Positions 8,655-17,668 of a stretch of DNA of 64,000 bases are shown here, in pieces; positions within the stretch are counted from its first letter, which is position 1, and the number at the start of each line of letters is the position of its first letter. The notes beneath the pieces were generated by a model. It was given only the letters and a program-made list of their open reading frames with translations. It was not told the DNA's origin and did no database searches. Source of the stretch: Paenibacillus_AP thailandensis (GTDB lineage Bacteria; Bacillota; Bacilli; Paenibacillales; Paenibacillaceae). The stretch covers positions 1 through 64,000 of the forward strand of contig NZ_JBHUMY010000011.1 in the NCBI RefSeq assembly GCF_042685365.1. Direction: 5' to 3'. The position numbers and the translations under genes were made by a program.

Positions 8655-9437
8655 TTATCCGCCTGCGCTCGTATAGCCTTTCAGCATCCGGTTCCAATAA
8701 ACGGCTCCCAGCGTTAAAAAAACGGCAGCCGACGCAAGCGCCCATAGCGTTCCCCAGCCGCTTCGGCCCAGCAAGGCCGAAGCCGGCACGTAAGCGATCA
8801 AACCGATCGGCAGCACGTAAGTAAACAGGTTTTGCAGCGATTTCGCGTAGATCGTCCCGGGATACATCCCAAAGCTTGTCAACGCGTCGAATATATCGAA
8901 TACGCGGCTGCTGCCGACCCAGCGAAACAGCATCCCCGACAGAAACAGCGATACGGCGCATAGAATGGCGATGGAAGCGGCGAATAGCAGCGTGAATCGA
9001 ATCCATTCTTCCCCCGAAGGAGCGGATAAGCCGCTTAGGGCAAACCCGAACAGCACGGCACCGCTTAATAGTCTGCCGAAGTCGTCGGGGTCGAAGCCGG
9101 TAAGCATCGCCATCAGCATGACGGGGCGCGGACGCAGCAGCAGCAGATCGAATGTCCCCTCTCTGACCTGGCCAAGCGTCGTTCCGACCATCCCGAAGAA
9201 AAACGGGAACGCCACTCCTTTGGCCAGCGCGAATATGCCTTGGATGAGCAGCGCTTCGTGCATCGTCCAGCCCGGAAAGGATGCTCCCGAGTTGTAAACT
9301 AGAAGCGTTACAAGCGGGACGACGAGGTCCCCGGCAATAAGAAGCAGCACGCTTAAGACAAAATGGCTCCGGTAGGCCATCTGCTCCGCCAGCTTCGTGC
9401 GCATAACGGCGCCAAAGCAATAAATGACTCCCCTCAT
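8655..9437 (-). CDS. ABC-2 family permease (second subunit)
   Basis: A 260-residue protein with about six membrane spans and the central motif LGQVREGTFDLLLLRPRP near residue 90, as in ABC-2 family (PF06182-type) exporters. Its ATG overlaps the stop of the upstream permease as ATGA, showing translational coupling and suggesting a heterodimeric membrane channel. The ATPase follows after 33 bases. Function as an efflux pump is inferred from family; the substrate cannot be read from sequence. Confidence 0.85.
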   Translation of the reverse strand: MRGVIYCFGAVMRTKLAEQMAYRSHFVLSVLLLIAGDLVVPLVTLLVYNSGASFPGWTMHEALLIQGIFALAKGVAFPFFFGMVGTTLGQVREGTFDLLLLRPRPVMLMAMLTGFDPDDFGRLLSGAVLFGFALSGLSAPSGEEWIRFTLLFAASIAILCAVSLFLSGMLFRWVGSSRVFDIFDALTSFGMYPGTIYAKSLQNLFTYVLPIGLIAYVPASALLGRSGWGTLWALASAAVFLTLGAVYWNRMLKGYTSAGG

Positions 9438-10243
9438 ACGCCTACCCCCGTAAACCTTCTCATCGCCGCCCCGTACAGAGCGGTCGTCGCCGCAGCCGCA
9501 ACGCCTACCGCGGCCGTTTGCAATGCTACGGCCTGTCCGAGCGACAGATGAATCCCGGCAAGCTCATAGTCTCCGATATAGACCCGCGTCGGGAGGTAAG
9601 TGATGAACTGAAACGGAAGGAAAAACAGCAGCTTCTGAAGCGCGTCGGGAAAAAAGGAGAGCGGAATGAAGACGCCTGCGCTTACATCTTTCAGAAGCAG
9701 AAACACCCGGCGTACGCCCTCCGCCCTTACAAGCCAGAAAGCGGTAAGCCCGACGCAGTAATTGACCAGGAAGTTCATCAGAAAGCTGAGCAGGATGGAT
9801 ACAATCGCCCAGCCGGGAGCCGCCGGCTTCATATTGACGCCAAAAACAAAAATAAACAGCGCCATCACCGGCAGCACTTCGATCCATAGCGCCAAGGAAC
9901 GATGACCGATTTTTTGCGCCAGCGCAAACAGCCAATGCGGCAGCGGCCGCAGCGCGAAAGTAACGAATTTCCCGCTGCGGACCAGCATTTGCAAATTCCA
10001 ATCGGCAAAATCGAAAGAGATGTAATGAATTAACGTCGCCACGCCGTAATAAGCCAGCATCTGCGAATAGGTCAGGCCGTTCAGCGTATCGCGCCCTTCG
10101 AACATCGCATGCCAAATATAAACCTGAACCAGGAACAAAACGGGACCGACGAGCAGCGACGCTGCCATATGAGACCGGAAGGCTGCCCACTCCTTATAAG
10201 TCGCGAAGCCGATCGCCCGTATGACAGCCGCCAGCCTTCTCAT
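9434..10243 (-). CDS. ABC-2 family permease (first subunit)
   Basis: A 269-residue protein with about six membrane segments, homologous in layout to its neighbour: a cytoplasmic N-terminus (MRRLAAVIRAIGFATYKEW), then a membrane pair, then the motif VRSGKFVTFALRPLP near residue 95. I chose the start at 10243 because it overlaps the stop of the preceding serine hydrolase as ATGA; a longer in-frame start at 10363 would run into that gene. It forms the export channel together with the next gene. Confidence 0.87.
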   Translation of the reverse strand: MRRLAAVIRAIGFATYKEWAAFRSHMAASLLVGPVLFLVQVYIWHAMFEGRDTLNGLTYSQMLAYYGVATLIHYISFDFADWNLQMLVRSGKFVTFALRPLPHWLFALAQKIGHRSLALWIEVLPVMALFIFVFGVNMKPAAPGWAIVSILLSFLMNFLVNYCVGLTAFWLVRAEGVRRVFLLLKDVSAGVFIPLSFFPDALQKLLFFLPFQFITYLPTRVYIGDYELAGIHLSLGQAVALQTAAVGVAAAATTALYGAAMRRFTGVGV

Positions 10244-11424
10244 AGCCAGCCCGAGCCGATAATGTTCTGCGTGCCGGTAATCGACTCGGGGCACCAATCC
10301 GTATTCGAAGGAACAAAAAAAACGATGACCGCTTGCCGCTGCGGATCGATAAGCAGCTTGCACCGTCCTGCCCCTTCATGTCCGAAACAGCCCTCGGGCA
10401 TCCATTCGCCCGGACCCGTTAACGAAGCGCCGAGGCCGTATGTGAAGCTTTCGATTTTGCCTCCCCAGCAAAATCCTTTTATTCCGCCGCCAAGCGCATT
10501 GCTTGTCATCTTCTCCACCGATTTGCGCGATACAATGCGCACGCCCTCAAGCGTCCCGCCGTTCAGCAGCATTTGGCCGAAGCGGAACAGATCGTATAGC
10601 GTCGAGTAGAGCCCGCCCCCTGCGCGCGGAGGAACGTACGTACGGTCATTGTTCGCGAGGCGGGATTTTTCATAATCGTTAATGATGCACAATTCGTTCT
10701 GTAGCTCCGCCGGAACGTCGAAGAAGGTGCGGTTCATCCCAAGCGGACGGGCGATCTGTTCGATAATATATTGTTCATAAGGAATTCCGCTGGCGCGCGT
10801 TACAATTTCCCCCAGAACGGCGTAGCCGGCCGACGAATAGTTCCATTGTTCGCCGGGAGCGGACAGCGGCTTGCCGGACAAGACTGCCCGAATCCACGCG
10901 CTGCGGCGCTGGCGATCCGCTTCCTCGGGATCGGTTACCGCAAACGGCCCTTCCGTCTCCGGCTCGAAAGCGAACAGAACATCCCACCAGCCCATCGGAT
11001 AAGGCTCCAAATAATAAAACGGATCGGCCCGTAAGCCCGAAGTATGCGTCAACAAATGCCAAATTTGCACGCGTTCGTACATCGGATTTTTAAATTCCTC
11101 GATCCACTCGGCAACCGATTGGCGCAAAAAGAGCTTCCCGCGCTCGATCAACTGGAAGATCGCGACCGCCGTAAACAGCTTTGTCACGGAGGCGACTCTG
11201 CGGATCGAATCCGTTTGAAGCATTGCGTCCGGACTATCGTATCGGAGAGGGCCAAACGCCCCTTCCGCGAATACCGAACCGTCCTTCGCCAGCAAGTAGG
11301 AGGCGCACTGCAGCTTGCCTTCTTCAATCAGCTTCTGAAAATGGCTCTCCAGCCGGCGCTGCGACTCCGGATCGAACCCGGCTTCCAGCGGCTGTCTACG
11401 ATTCGTTACACTTGATATGGTCAT
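10240..11424 (-). CDS. Serine hydrolase, beta-lactamase/class C esterase family
   Basis: A 394-residue protein of the beta-lactamase (PF00144) fold. The SxxK motif is SVTK (near residue 78, after IRRVA), the YxN motif is YSSAGY (near 193), and the third-motif region is GHEGAGR near 367. No signal peptide is visible, so it should be cytoplasmic and is more likely an esterase/peptidase than an antibiotic-resistance enzyme. It is the second of two tandem paralogues (they share GFDP, LLTHTSGLR and GLYST blocks) and is coupled by ATGA overlap to an ABC-2 exporter, which suggests processing of the exported or imported compound. Confidence 0.88.
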   Translation of the reverse strand: MTISSVTNRRQPLEAGFDPESQRRLESHFQKLIEEGKLQCASYLLAKDGSVFAEGAFGPLRYDSPDAMLQTDSIRRVASVTKLFTAVAIFQLIERGKLFLRQSVAEWIEEFKNPMYERVQIWHLLTHTSGLRADPFYYLEPYPMGWWDVLFAFEPETEGPFAVTDPEEADRQRRSAWIRAVLSGKPLSAPGEQWNYSSAGYAVLGEIVTRASGIPYEQYIIEQIARPLGMNRTFFDVPAELQNELCIINDYEKSRLANNDRTYVPPRAGGGLYSTLYDLFRFGQMLLNGGTLEGVRIVSRKSVEKMTSNALGGGIKGFCWGGKIESFTYGLGASLTGPGEWMPEGCFGHEGAGRCKLLIDPQRQAVIVFFVPSNTDWCPESITGTQNIIGSGWL

Positions 11425-11451
11425 AGGCTATCCCCCACAATGCGCTTATTG

Positions 11452-12606
11452 TTAAAGCAATCCGGACCATACGATAGCCCGCGGCGTAACGACGGACTCG
11501 TTCGTATATCCTTTAGGGCTTGGTACGAAAAACGCAAATACGAGCTCTTCGGCCGGGTCGACAAACAGACCGCAATGTCCGAAGCCTTCATGGGAATACG
11601 TTCCTCTGCTGCAAAGATCGTAATGCTCAAGCGACCAGCCGAGCCCGAATTTATAATCGTCCGCTTTACTCCCCCAGCCGTTAAAGGCTACTCCGTTCAA
11701 GTGATTCGAGGTTTGGAGCTCTACCGCTCGCCGGGAAATAATACGCACGCCGTTTAACTCTCCTCCCCCGAGCATCATTTGCCCGAACTTCCATAAATCT
11801 TCGAGCGTGGAATACAGCCCGTTGCCGGCTTTAGGGGGAGCGTCCCCCGGTTCCCCTAGCGACTTGCCGGCTTGTTCAGCCTCCCAATCGTTCGTGCAGC
11901 ATACATTATCCCGGAAAGCTTCCGGTACGGCGAAAAAGGTTCTATCCATTCCGAGCGGCGTCAATATTTCGTCCGCAACGTATTGCTCGTACGGCTTGCC
12001 GGACACTTTTGCAATAATATGCCCCAGCAGAGCATAGCCGCTCGTATTATAAATCCATTCTTTACCGGGCATGTTTTGAAGCGGTCCCGCCAGGATGGCT
12101 TTAATCCAGCCGATGTCGTTCCCTTTTTTCTTCAGTTCGCTGACCGCCCATTCAAACCAGGGAAGGCTGTAAGGCTCGGTATAAAAGCCCGGGTCCCCCC
12201 GAAGCCCCGACGTATGGGTCAACAAATGGAATACGGTGATGGCACGATGCTTGTCGTTGTCGAATTCGGGTATAATGCTGCTTACCTTCTGCGCGAGAAA
12301 CAGCTGGCCGCGGTCGATGAGCTGATGAATCGCGACCGTTGTAACCGCTTTCGTAATGGAGTAAACTTTACGGATGGAATCCGGCTGCAAGTCCGCGCCG
12401 CTTTCTCCCGGCCGGAGCTTCCCCATCGTCCGGTGGGCAAATACCTTTCCTTTCCGCGATAAAATATAACCTGCCGCTTGAATCGTACCTTTGCCGATCA
12501 ACTCGGTGTAATGATCGTCCAGCCTGTCCAAGCTTCGCGGGTCAAAGCCGATTTCCTCCGGGCTCGCATCCGTCCGACTTGCATGAACCGATACCGTATT
12601 TTGCAC
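11452..12606 (-). CDS. Serine hydrolase, beta-lactamase/class C esterase family (first paralogue)
   Basis: A 384-residue PF00144 enzyme with SITK (SxxK), YNTSGY (Tyr motif), LLTHTSGLRGDP and GHCG near the C-terminus. I placed the start at a GTG at 12606 because AAGGAAGGG lies just upstream; the more distal ATG at 12639 has no ribosome site and its eleven extra residues overlap that site. No export signal is seen. It opens the five-gene operon with its paralogue (27-base gap) and the ABC-2 exporter. Confidence 0.85.
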   Translation of the reverse strand: MQNTVSVHASRTDASPEEIGFDPRSLDRLDDHYTELIGKGTIQAAGYILSRKGKVFAHRTMGKLRPGESGADLQPDSIRKVYSITKAVTTVAIHQLIDRGQLFLAQKVSSIIPEFDNDKHRAITVFHLLTHTSGLRGDPGFYTEPYSLPWFEWAVSELKKKGNDIGWIKAILAGPLQNMPGKEWIYNTSGYALLGHIIAKVSGKPYEQYVADEILTPLGMDRTFFAVPEAFRDNVCCTNDWEAEQAGKSLGEPGDAPPKAGNGLYSTLEDLWKFGQMMLGGGELNGVRIISRRAVELQTSNHLNGVAFNGWGSKADDYKFGLGWSLEHYDLCSRGTYSHEGFGHCGLFVDPAEELVFAFFVPSPKGYTNESVVTPRAIVWSGLL

Positions 12607-12659
12607 GTCCCAATCACCCTTCCTTGAATGGAGAAACATGGAATTTTAATCCATTTTTT

Positions 12660-12688
12660 ATTTTAAGGGACTGACGGTTCGGTGTCTA
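12660..12688 (-). promoter_or_regulatory. Candidate promoter of the serine hydrolase/exporter operon
   Basis: On the minus strand TAGACA (12683-12688) and TAAAAT (12660-12665) are 17 bases apart, 54 bases upstream of the GTG start. It sits immediately after the terminator of the siderophore operon, which supports separate transcription of the two groups. Confidence 0.5.
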
Positions 12689-12704
12689 TCTTTTCTTTGC
12701 ATGC

Positions 12705-12734
12705 AAAAGAGGCTGCCTCATCGGAGACAGCCTC
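12705..12734 (-). terminator. Terminator of the siderophore uptake operon
   Basis: Arms GAGGCTG/CAGCCTC with an inner CTC/GAG pair and a TTTT tail on the minus strand, 26 bases after the last esterase gene. Confidence 0.85.
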
Positions 12735-12760
12735 GCTCTAGCCATGCCCGCAATCATCTA

Positions 12761-13570
12761 TTAACGGTCTGCAGGCTGAAAAACGAAACGAAGCATCCGG
12801 CTGATCAATGGATGAATGACCGATACATGCCCTTCCCCGTCAAAAAGCTCGAACGCAACGCGCATGCCGCAGCTTTCGAGCGGCGCCAGAAGGCCGTAAG
12901 CCTGCTTGGCCCCTTCGACCATGTTCTGCTTCTCCTCCGCCCCGACCCCGATCATAAGCTGGATCCGATTATCGGGCTTGCCTTCATGCGCATGCTTCCG
13001 CCATTCCGGCAGACGCTTCAGCAGCACGCTCTCGTCCCACCATACCGACGGGCTGCCGGCAATGTAGAAGCGGAACGCATCCGGCTGCTCGAGCAGCGTA
13101 TGCAAAACGAAAAAACCGCCAAGCGAATGGCCGAACAGAGCTTGCCTTTCCCGGTCAACCGGGTACCGGCGTTCGATCTCGGGTTTCAATTCATTCTCGA
13201 TAAACGAAAGAAACGCCTCCGCCCCGCCCGTCTCCGGCCACGGGGAGCCGTCCGGCCTTGTGCCGGAAGGAGAAGCCGGGGTCGTAAAATCGTAGAAGCG
13301 CCGATTCGTCTCGAACGGCTCGCCGGTGTCGTAGCCGATGCCGACGATAAGGCCCGGCTCGAGGCCAAGCGGATGCCTCGACTGCAGCCGCATCGCCTCG
13401 GCGAGCGATGCGAAGCAGGCGTTCCCGTCGAGCGCGTACAGAATCGGATAACCGTCCGCCGGGGCCGGCTTTGCCGGAACCGATACGAAAATCCGATAGT
13501 TTTTGCCCGATCGGGAAGCTTGCAGCTCAAAGGTTTCCGTCTTCGGCAACCGATAGCCGAGCCCGTTCAA
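12761..13570 (-). CDS. Alpha/beta-hydrolase, BesA/IroE-type siderophore esterase
   Basis: A 269-residue enzyme of the esterase family that includes the trilactone siderophore hydrolases. Visible motifs: YPILYALDGNACF near 50, nucleophile elbow GHSLGG near 148, IAGSPSVWW near 175, and a C-terminal catalytic His in GEGHVSVIHP near 250. Family knowledge: such enzymes cleave imported ferric catecholate trilactones to release iron in the cytoplasm. The start is a TTG overlapping the upstream stop as TTGA; no closer ATG exists. It is last in the Fur-controlled operon. The precise siderophore is unknown. Confidence 0.82.
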   Translation of the reverse strand: MNGLGYRLPKTETFELQASRSGKNYRIFVSVPAKPAPADGYPILYALDGNACFASLAEAMRLQSRHPLGLEPGLIVGIGYDTGEPFETNRRFYDFTTPASPSGTRPDGSPWPETGGAEAFLSFIENELKPEIERRYPVDRERQALFGHSLGGFFVLHTLLEQPDAFRFYIAGSPSVWWDESVLLKRLPEWRKHAHEGKPDNRIQLMIGVGAEEKQNMVEGAKQAYGLLAPLESCGMRVAFELFDGEGHVSVIHPLISRMLRFVFQPADR

Positions 13571-14469
13571 TCCTCCCGATACCTGCCCCCCGGAACCCCG
13601 ATAGCCTGACGATTGGCGGCTTGCGGACGGCTCGCCCGCCGACCTTCCCGCAAGCCGTCTTCCCGGCGCGCCGGACGAAGCGCTCCCTCGCCGGAAGCTC
13701 CGCTCCCGCCAAACAAGAAACGAAGCGCTTCGGGGAATCTTCTTGCCATAAACAGCGGATCGTGCGTCCCGCCTTCCTCCACGTCAAAGCGCAATCGATG
13801 CGGCGGAAAGCCTTTTTCAAGCCATAGGCGATGCGTCTCGCGGCTAAAGCTTACCATGTTCCGCTGAACGTTTGTTTTATAAACGCCTTCGCTGCCGCCC
13901 ACGGACATATAGATGCGCATCCCTTCCGTCGGCGGCGCTTGCTCCCTTATAAAATCCATAACGCCTTCGTACCACAACGAAGCCGACAGCATGCCGATTC
14001 GTCCGAATACGTCCGGCCGCCAATAACCGGCGAGCATCGAGACCATTCCGCCTAAAGAGGCTCCGATCACGCCGGTATGCCCGCTGGCGGGCTGCGTTCG
14101 GTAATGCTGATCGATGTAAGGCTTCACCGTATCCGCCAATTCGTTCAAGTACGAGCGGGCGGCTCCGCCAAAATCCGGACGCCCGGCCAGCAAAGCAGGG
14201 GCCGGCCACGGCGTATATTCGTCGTTCCGGTTCTGCGTCGCGACGCCGACCAGAATAAGCTCCGGCAGCTTCCCCTCCCGGAACAACAGCTCCAAATAAT
14301 TGGCGCAGTCGTCGATCAACCCGCCGCCATCCTGAACGTAAGCGACGGGATAATGCCGGTCCCCGCTCGAATACGAAGGCGGCAAATAAACAAGCAGCGC
14401 ACGGTCTTGTATCGTAACCGCATGGCAACGGTTCGTGCCGTTTCGCCGCTCGGTGCGTATCGATTTCAT
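13567..14469 (-). CDS. Esterase of the enterochelin esterase-like family
   Basis: A 300-residue alpha/beta-hydrolase with LLVYLPPSY near 27, VAYVQDGGG near 43, nucleophile elbow GASLGGM near 137 and a catalytic His in EEGGTHDPLF near 235. It resembles the Fes/YjcH-type esterases acting on ferric siderophores. After the expected end (EALRFLFGG, about residue 255) it carries some 45 Arg/Gly/Ala-rich residues that look unrelated to the fold; the DNA there holds a GC-rich hairpin (13617-13657). AGGAGG precedes the ATG. It sits between the FecCD permeases and a second esterase. Confidence 0.8.
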   Translation of the reverse strand: MKSIRTERRNGTNRCHAVTIQDRALLVYLPPSYSSGDRHYPVAYVQDGGGLIDDCANYLELLFREGKLPELILVGVATQNRNDEYTPWPAPALLAGRPDFGGAARSYLNELADTVKPYIDQHYRTQPASGHTGVIGASLGGMVSMLAGYWRPDVFGRIGMLSASLWYEGVMDFIREQAPPTEGMRIYMSVGGSEGVYKTNVQRNMVSFSRETHRLWLEKGFPPHRLRFDVEEGGTHDPLFMARRFPEALRFLFGGSGASGEGALRPARREDGLREGRRASRPQAANRQAIGVPGGRYRED

Positions 14470-14497
14470 ATAGCTATCCTCCTGCCATTTCCTTCAG

Positions 14498-15520
14498 TCA
14501 AGTGCGGGAACGCATTAGCAAGTAAACGAAATAAGGAACGCCGATAATCGAAATGACGATGCCGACGGCGAGCTGAGCCGGCGCAAACGCCGTACGTCCG
14601 ATCCAGTCGCCGATGACGACCATCGCGATGCCGATCAGGCCGCTGGCCGGAATGATGCTCCGATGCGACAGGCCGACCAGCCGGCGGGCCATATGCGGAG
14701 CGATCAGGCCGACGAAGGCTACGCTGCCGCTGACGGCCACGCTTGCCGCAACCAGGCCGGCGCTGCAAAGGAGGAGCAGCTTTTTTTCCTTTTCGACCTG
14801 CGCCCCACGCCCCGTTGCGCTATCTTCCCCAAGCTGGAACACGTCAAGCGCCTTCGCGCTCCGCCAGATGACGGGCGGCAGTACGAGCATCCAGGGAAGC
14901 GTCGCCGCGACCAGCTTCCAGTCCGCGCCGTATATGCTGCCGGCCAGCCATACGGCGGCCGACTCGTAATCCTGCGGCGACATTTTAAGCGAAACGAACA
15001 GCGTAACGGCGCCGAAACCGGAGGTGACGGCGATGCCGACCAGAACGAACCTCTGCGGGTCCAGCCGGCCGTCTTTCCGCGCGAAGCGGTAGATCGCGGC
15101 CAATGCCGCTAGCCCTCCGGCAAGTCCGAACATCGGCATCGTCATCACCGCCGCCCACCCCGTCGTATGGAGCGACCCTTGGAACAAAAACATAAACAGC
15201 ACGACCGCCGTCCCCGCTCCGGCGTTAATGCCCAAAATGCCCGGATCGGCCAGCCCGTTCCGGGTAACGCCTTGAATGACGGCTCCGGCGATGCCAAGCG
15301 CATAACCGACCGCCGCTCCAAGGACGATGCGCGGAAGCCGGAATTCGAATACGACCAGATCGTGGTCCGGGTCCGGCTCGATGCGCAGCAGCGTCTTGAC
15401 GACCTCCGCAACGGACATATCGAATGTACCGTTCGTCAGGCTTACATAAACCGCCGCCAAAATAATCGCGATACAGGAAAGCATCACGGTCCAAGTACGG
15501 GCGAGACTCCCTCTAACCAA
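14498..15520 (-). CDS. FecCD-family iron-siderophore ABC transporter permease
   Basis: A 340-residue permease with about nine to ten spans. Diagnostic blocks are RLPRIVLGAAVGYALGIAGAVIQGVTRNGLADPGILGINAGAG near 65-110 and VGLIAPHMARRLVG near 270, which contacts the ATPase. The start is a TTG at 15520 preceded by AAAGGAGG at good spacing; it overlaps the end of the other permease by eight bases. With that gene it forms a FeuBC-like channel. No ATPase gene accompanies it, so it probably borrows a shared FhuC/YusV-type ATPase, as the B. subtilis Feu system does. Confidence 0.92.
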   Translation of the reverse strand: MVRGSLARTWTVMLSCIAIILAAVYVSLTNGTFDMSVAEVVKTLLRIEPDPDHDLVVFEFRLPRIVLGAAVGYALGIAGAVIQGVTRNGLADPGILGINAGAGTAVVLFMFLFQGSLHTTGWAAVMTMPMFGLAGGLAALAAIYRFARKDGRLDPQRFVLVGIAVTSGFGAVTLFVSLKMSPQDYESAAVWLAGSIYGADWKLVAATLPWMLVLPPVIWRSAKALDVFQLGEDSATGRGAQVEKEKKLLLLCSAGLVAASVAVSGSVAFVGLIAPHMARRLVGLSHRSIIPASGLIGIAMVVIGDWIGRTAFAPAQLAVGIVISIIGVPYFVYLLMRSRT

Positions 15521-16520
15521 GCTTGCCGCCTCCTTTGGCCCGGATCAAATAAAGAAAAAACGGCACGCCGAACAAAGCGGTTACGACGCCGACCGGCGTC
15601 TCGAACGGCGCGTTGACGAAACGGGCGATCAGGTCGCATAGCGCGAGAAACAAGGCGCCGAGCACCGCGGACGCCGGTATGATCCGCCGGTAGTCGACCC
15701 CGGCGAGAAGCCTCGCGATATGCGGGACGATCAGGCCGACGAAGGCGATTTTGCCCGCGAGCGCGACCGATACGCCCGTCAGAATGACGACGGCCAGCAT
15801 CGATAGACCTTTCACCAGGACGGTCCGCTGGCCAAGACCGGCCGACAGCTCGTCTCCGAGCGACAGCACGGTAACGGATTTGGACAAACATAGGCCGAGA
15901 CCGAGACCGACGGCCGCGAACGGGAGACTGAGCTTAATAAGCTCCGGGTCCATTTGATGCAATCTGGCGTTATACCATAAGCCGATGTTTTGCGAGATTT
16001 GGAAGTAGGCGGCCGCCGCTGCGGATACGCCGCTCAGGAACGTCCCGATGACGGTGCCCAATATCGTCAACTTTACCGGCGACATTCCTTGCGGGATAAG
16101 CCTCGCGACGCCGAACACGAGACCGGCTCCGACGGCCGAGCCGACCATGGACAACGCAATTAAACCTACGGACCCCGAATCGGGCCAGAAGATCATCGTC
16201 ATCGTCACGGCAAATACCGAACCGTCCGATACGCCCATAAGGGAAGGGGATGCGAGGGCGTTCCTCGTCATCCCCTGCATGATCGCTCCCGACGCGGCCA
16301 GGAAGGCGCCGATCAGCATGGCGCCGACGACCCTCGGCAAACGCGAGGAACGGATGATCTGATGATCGACGTTGCCGGCGTCGAATTGAACGAGCGCCTC
16401 CCAGATCGTCGCCGGGGCGATGTTTTTCGCGCCGAACAGGACGGACAAGACGATAAGCAGCGCCGCAGCCGCTGGCGCCGCAGCGAAGATCGCCGCGGCC
16501 GCCGAAAAGTTAACACGCAT
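15513..16520 (-). CDS. FecCD-family iron-siderophore ABC transporter permease
   Basis: A 335-residue permease partner of the next gene. It has the family blocks RLPRVVGAMLIGAFLAASGAIMQGMTRNALASPSLMGVSDG and VGLIVPHIARLLAG. I chose the ATG at 16520 (MRVNFSAAA), which follows the upstream gene by 28 bases and has GGTAAGG upstream; the in-frame codon at 16571 lies inside the binding-protein gene. It takes ferric siderophore from the lipoprotein encoded just upstream. Confidence 0.9.
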   Translation of the reverse strand: MRVNFSAAAAIFAAAPAAAALLIVLSVLFGAKNIAPATIWEALVQFDAGNVDHQIIRSSRLPRVVGAMLIGAFLAASGAIMQGMTRNALASPSLMGVSDGSVFAVTMTMIFWPDSGSVGLIALSMVGSAVGAGLVFGVARLIPQGMSPVKLTILGTVIGTFLSGVSAAAAAYFQISQNIGLWYNARLHQMDPELIKLSLPFAAVGLGLGLCLSKSVTVLSLGDELSAGLGQRTVLVKGLSMLAVVILTGVSVALAGKIAFVGLIVPHIARLLAGVDYRRIIPASAVLGALFLALCDLIARFVNAPFETPVGVVTALFGVPFFLYLIRAKGGGKLG

Positions 16521-16548
16521 AAAAGCAACACACCTTACCGAATGAATG

Positions 16549-17562
16549 CTATTCGCCAAGCTTCTCCACAAAAGCTTTCAGAAACTCGATTTTGCTGTAG
16601 GCCGTTCCGCCTTGGGCGAGCGGGTCCACGACATTGACGTAGGCCTGGCCGTTTTTGAACGCGTTCGTGCCGCTCAGAATCGGATTGCTTTGCAGCTCCT
16701 CGAGCGCTTTGGGCGCTTCCGTATTCTCGTCCGGCGAGAACTGGATGAACATGACGTCCGGGTTCATTTCCGCAAGCTTCTCGATCGAGATCGCCTCCTG
16801 CGCCTTCGCCGCCGCAACTTCAGCCGGAGGAGCGAGGCCGAGATCGCCGTACAATACCGGGTTGAAGAACACGCCGACCGGGTATACATAAACGTCTCCT
16901 TGGCGTACGCGGACCGCCACGATCCTTTTATCCTTCAATTCCTCCCCCAGCTTCGCTTTGGCCGATTCCAGGTCCGCCTTGTACTGCGCGATCTCCTGCT
17001 CCGCCTCCTCCGTCTTGCCGCTAAGCTCGGCAAGCAGTCTCAAATTCGCCTCCCAGTTCGTCGCGATATGCGAGTACGGGATCACCGTGGCGATTTTTTG
17101 AAGCTGTTCGGTCACTTCGGGCTTAAATTTCGACGACCCGAGAATAACATCGGGCTTCAGCGCCAATATCGCTTCGAAGTCCGGCTCCATTTTCTCGCCG
17201 ATCGGCTTCGCCTGATCGGTAATGGAGGCGAACATGTCCGGGAATACGCCTCCGACCGATATCGCGCCTGCCGGATGAACGTCCAGAACGATCGCGTCCT
17301 CCATCGCTTCGATTGCGCCCGCGATGACGATCCGCTCCGTGCTCGCCGGAACTTCGTATTCCTGGTCCAAGTAGGTAATCGTCTTCGTGCCGGCCGCCTC
17401 CGGCGTTTGACTTTCGGCAGGACTGGCAACGGGGCTTGCTTCCGGACTTGCGCTTGCGTTCTCCGCCGATCCGGATACGGAGCTCACTCCCCCGTTCGAT
17501 CCGCATGCGGCAAGCAAGACGGCAAGCGCGGCAAATACAAAAAATTTCAACAAAGCTTTCAT
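16549..17562 (-). CDS. Iron-siderophore substrate-binding lipoprotein (FeuA-like)
   Basis: A 337-residue lipoprotein with a signal peptide and a lipobox (AVLLAACGS, Cys about residue 20), a Ser/Ala/Pro-rich linker to about residue 60, and a periplasmic-binding (TroA-like) fold containing RIVIAGAIEAMEDAIVLDV and LALKPDVILGSS. It captures the ferric siderophore outside the membrane. I chose the ATG at 17562, with AAGGGAG upstream. A Fur box lies about 35 bases further up, so it likely starts the iron-repressed transcript that runs through both permeases and both esterases. Confidence 0.92.
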   Translation of the reverse strand: MKALLKFFVFAALAVLLAACGSNGGVSSVSGSAENASASPEASPVASPAESQTPEAAGTKTITYLDQEYEVPASTERIVIAGAIEAMEDAIVLDVHPAGAISVGGVFPDMFASITDQAKPIGEKMEPDFEAILALKPDVILGSSKFKPEVTEQLQKIATVIPYSHIATNWEANLRLLAELSGKTEEAEQEIAQYKADLESAKAKLGEELKDKRIVAVRVRQGDVYVYPVGVFFNPVLYGDLGLAPPAEVAAAKAQEAISIEKLAEMNPDVMFIQFSPDENTEAPKALEELQSNPILSGTNAFKNGQAYVNVVDPLAQGGTAYSKIEFLKAFVEKLGE

Positions 17563-17597
17563 TTTGTATAAGACTCCCTTCATCCTATCGCACAATT

Positions 17598-17616
17598 AAT
17601 GATAACGATTCTCATT
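17598..17616 (-). promoter_or_regulatory. Fur box upstream of the siderophore-binding protein
   Basis: AATGATAACGATTCTCATT closely matches the 19-bp Fur inverted repeat (left half ATGATAA, right half CTCATT). It lies in the gap between the regulator gene and the binding protein, supporting iron repression of the transport operon. Confidence 0.75.
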
Positions 17617-17668
17617 AGTGATTGTAGTCGGGGAGCGCCTCCTGCGCCATGGATAATTTCCTGAACGC

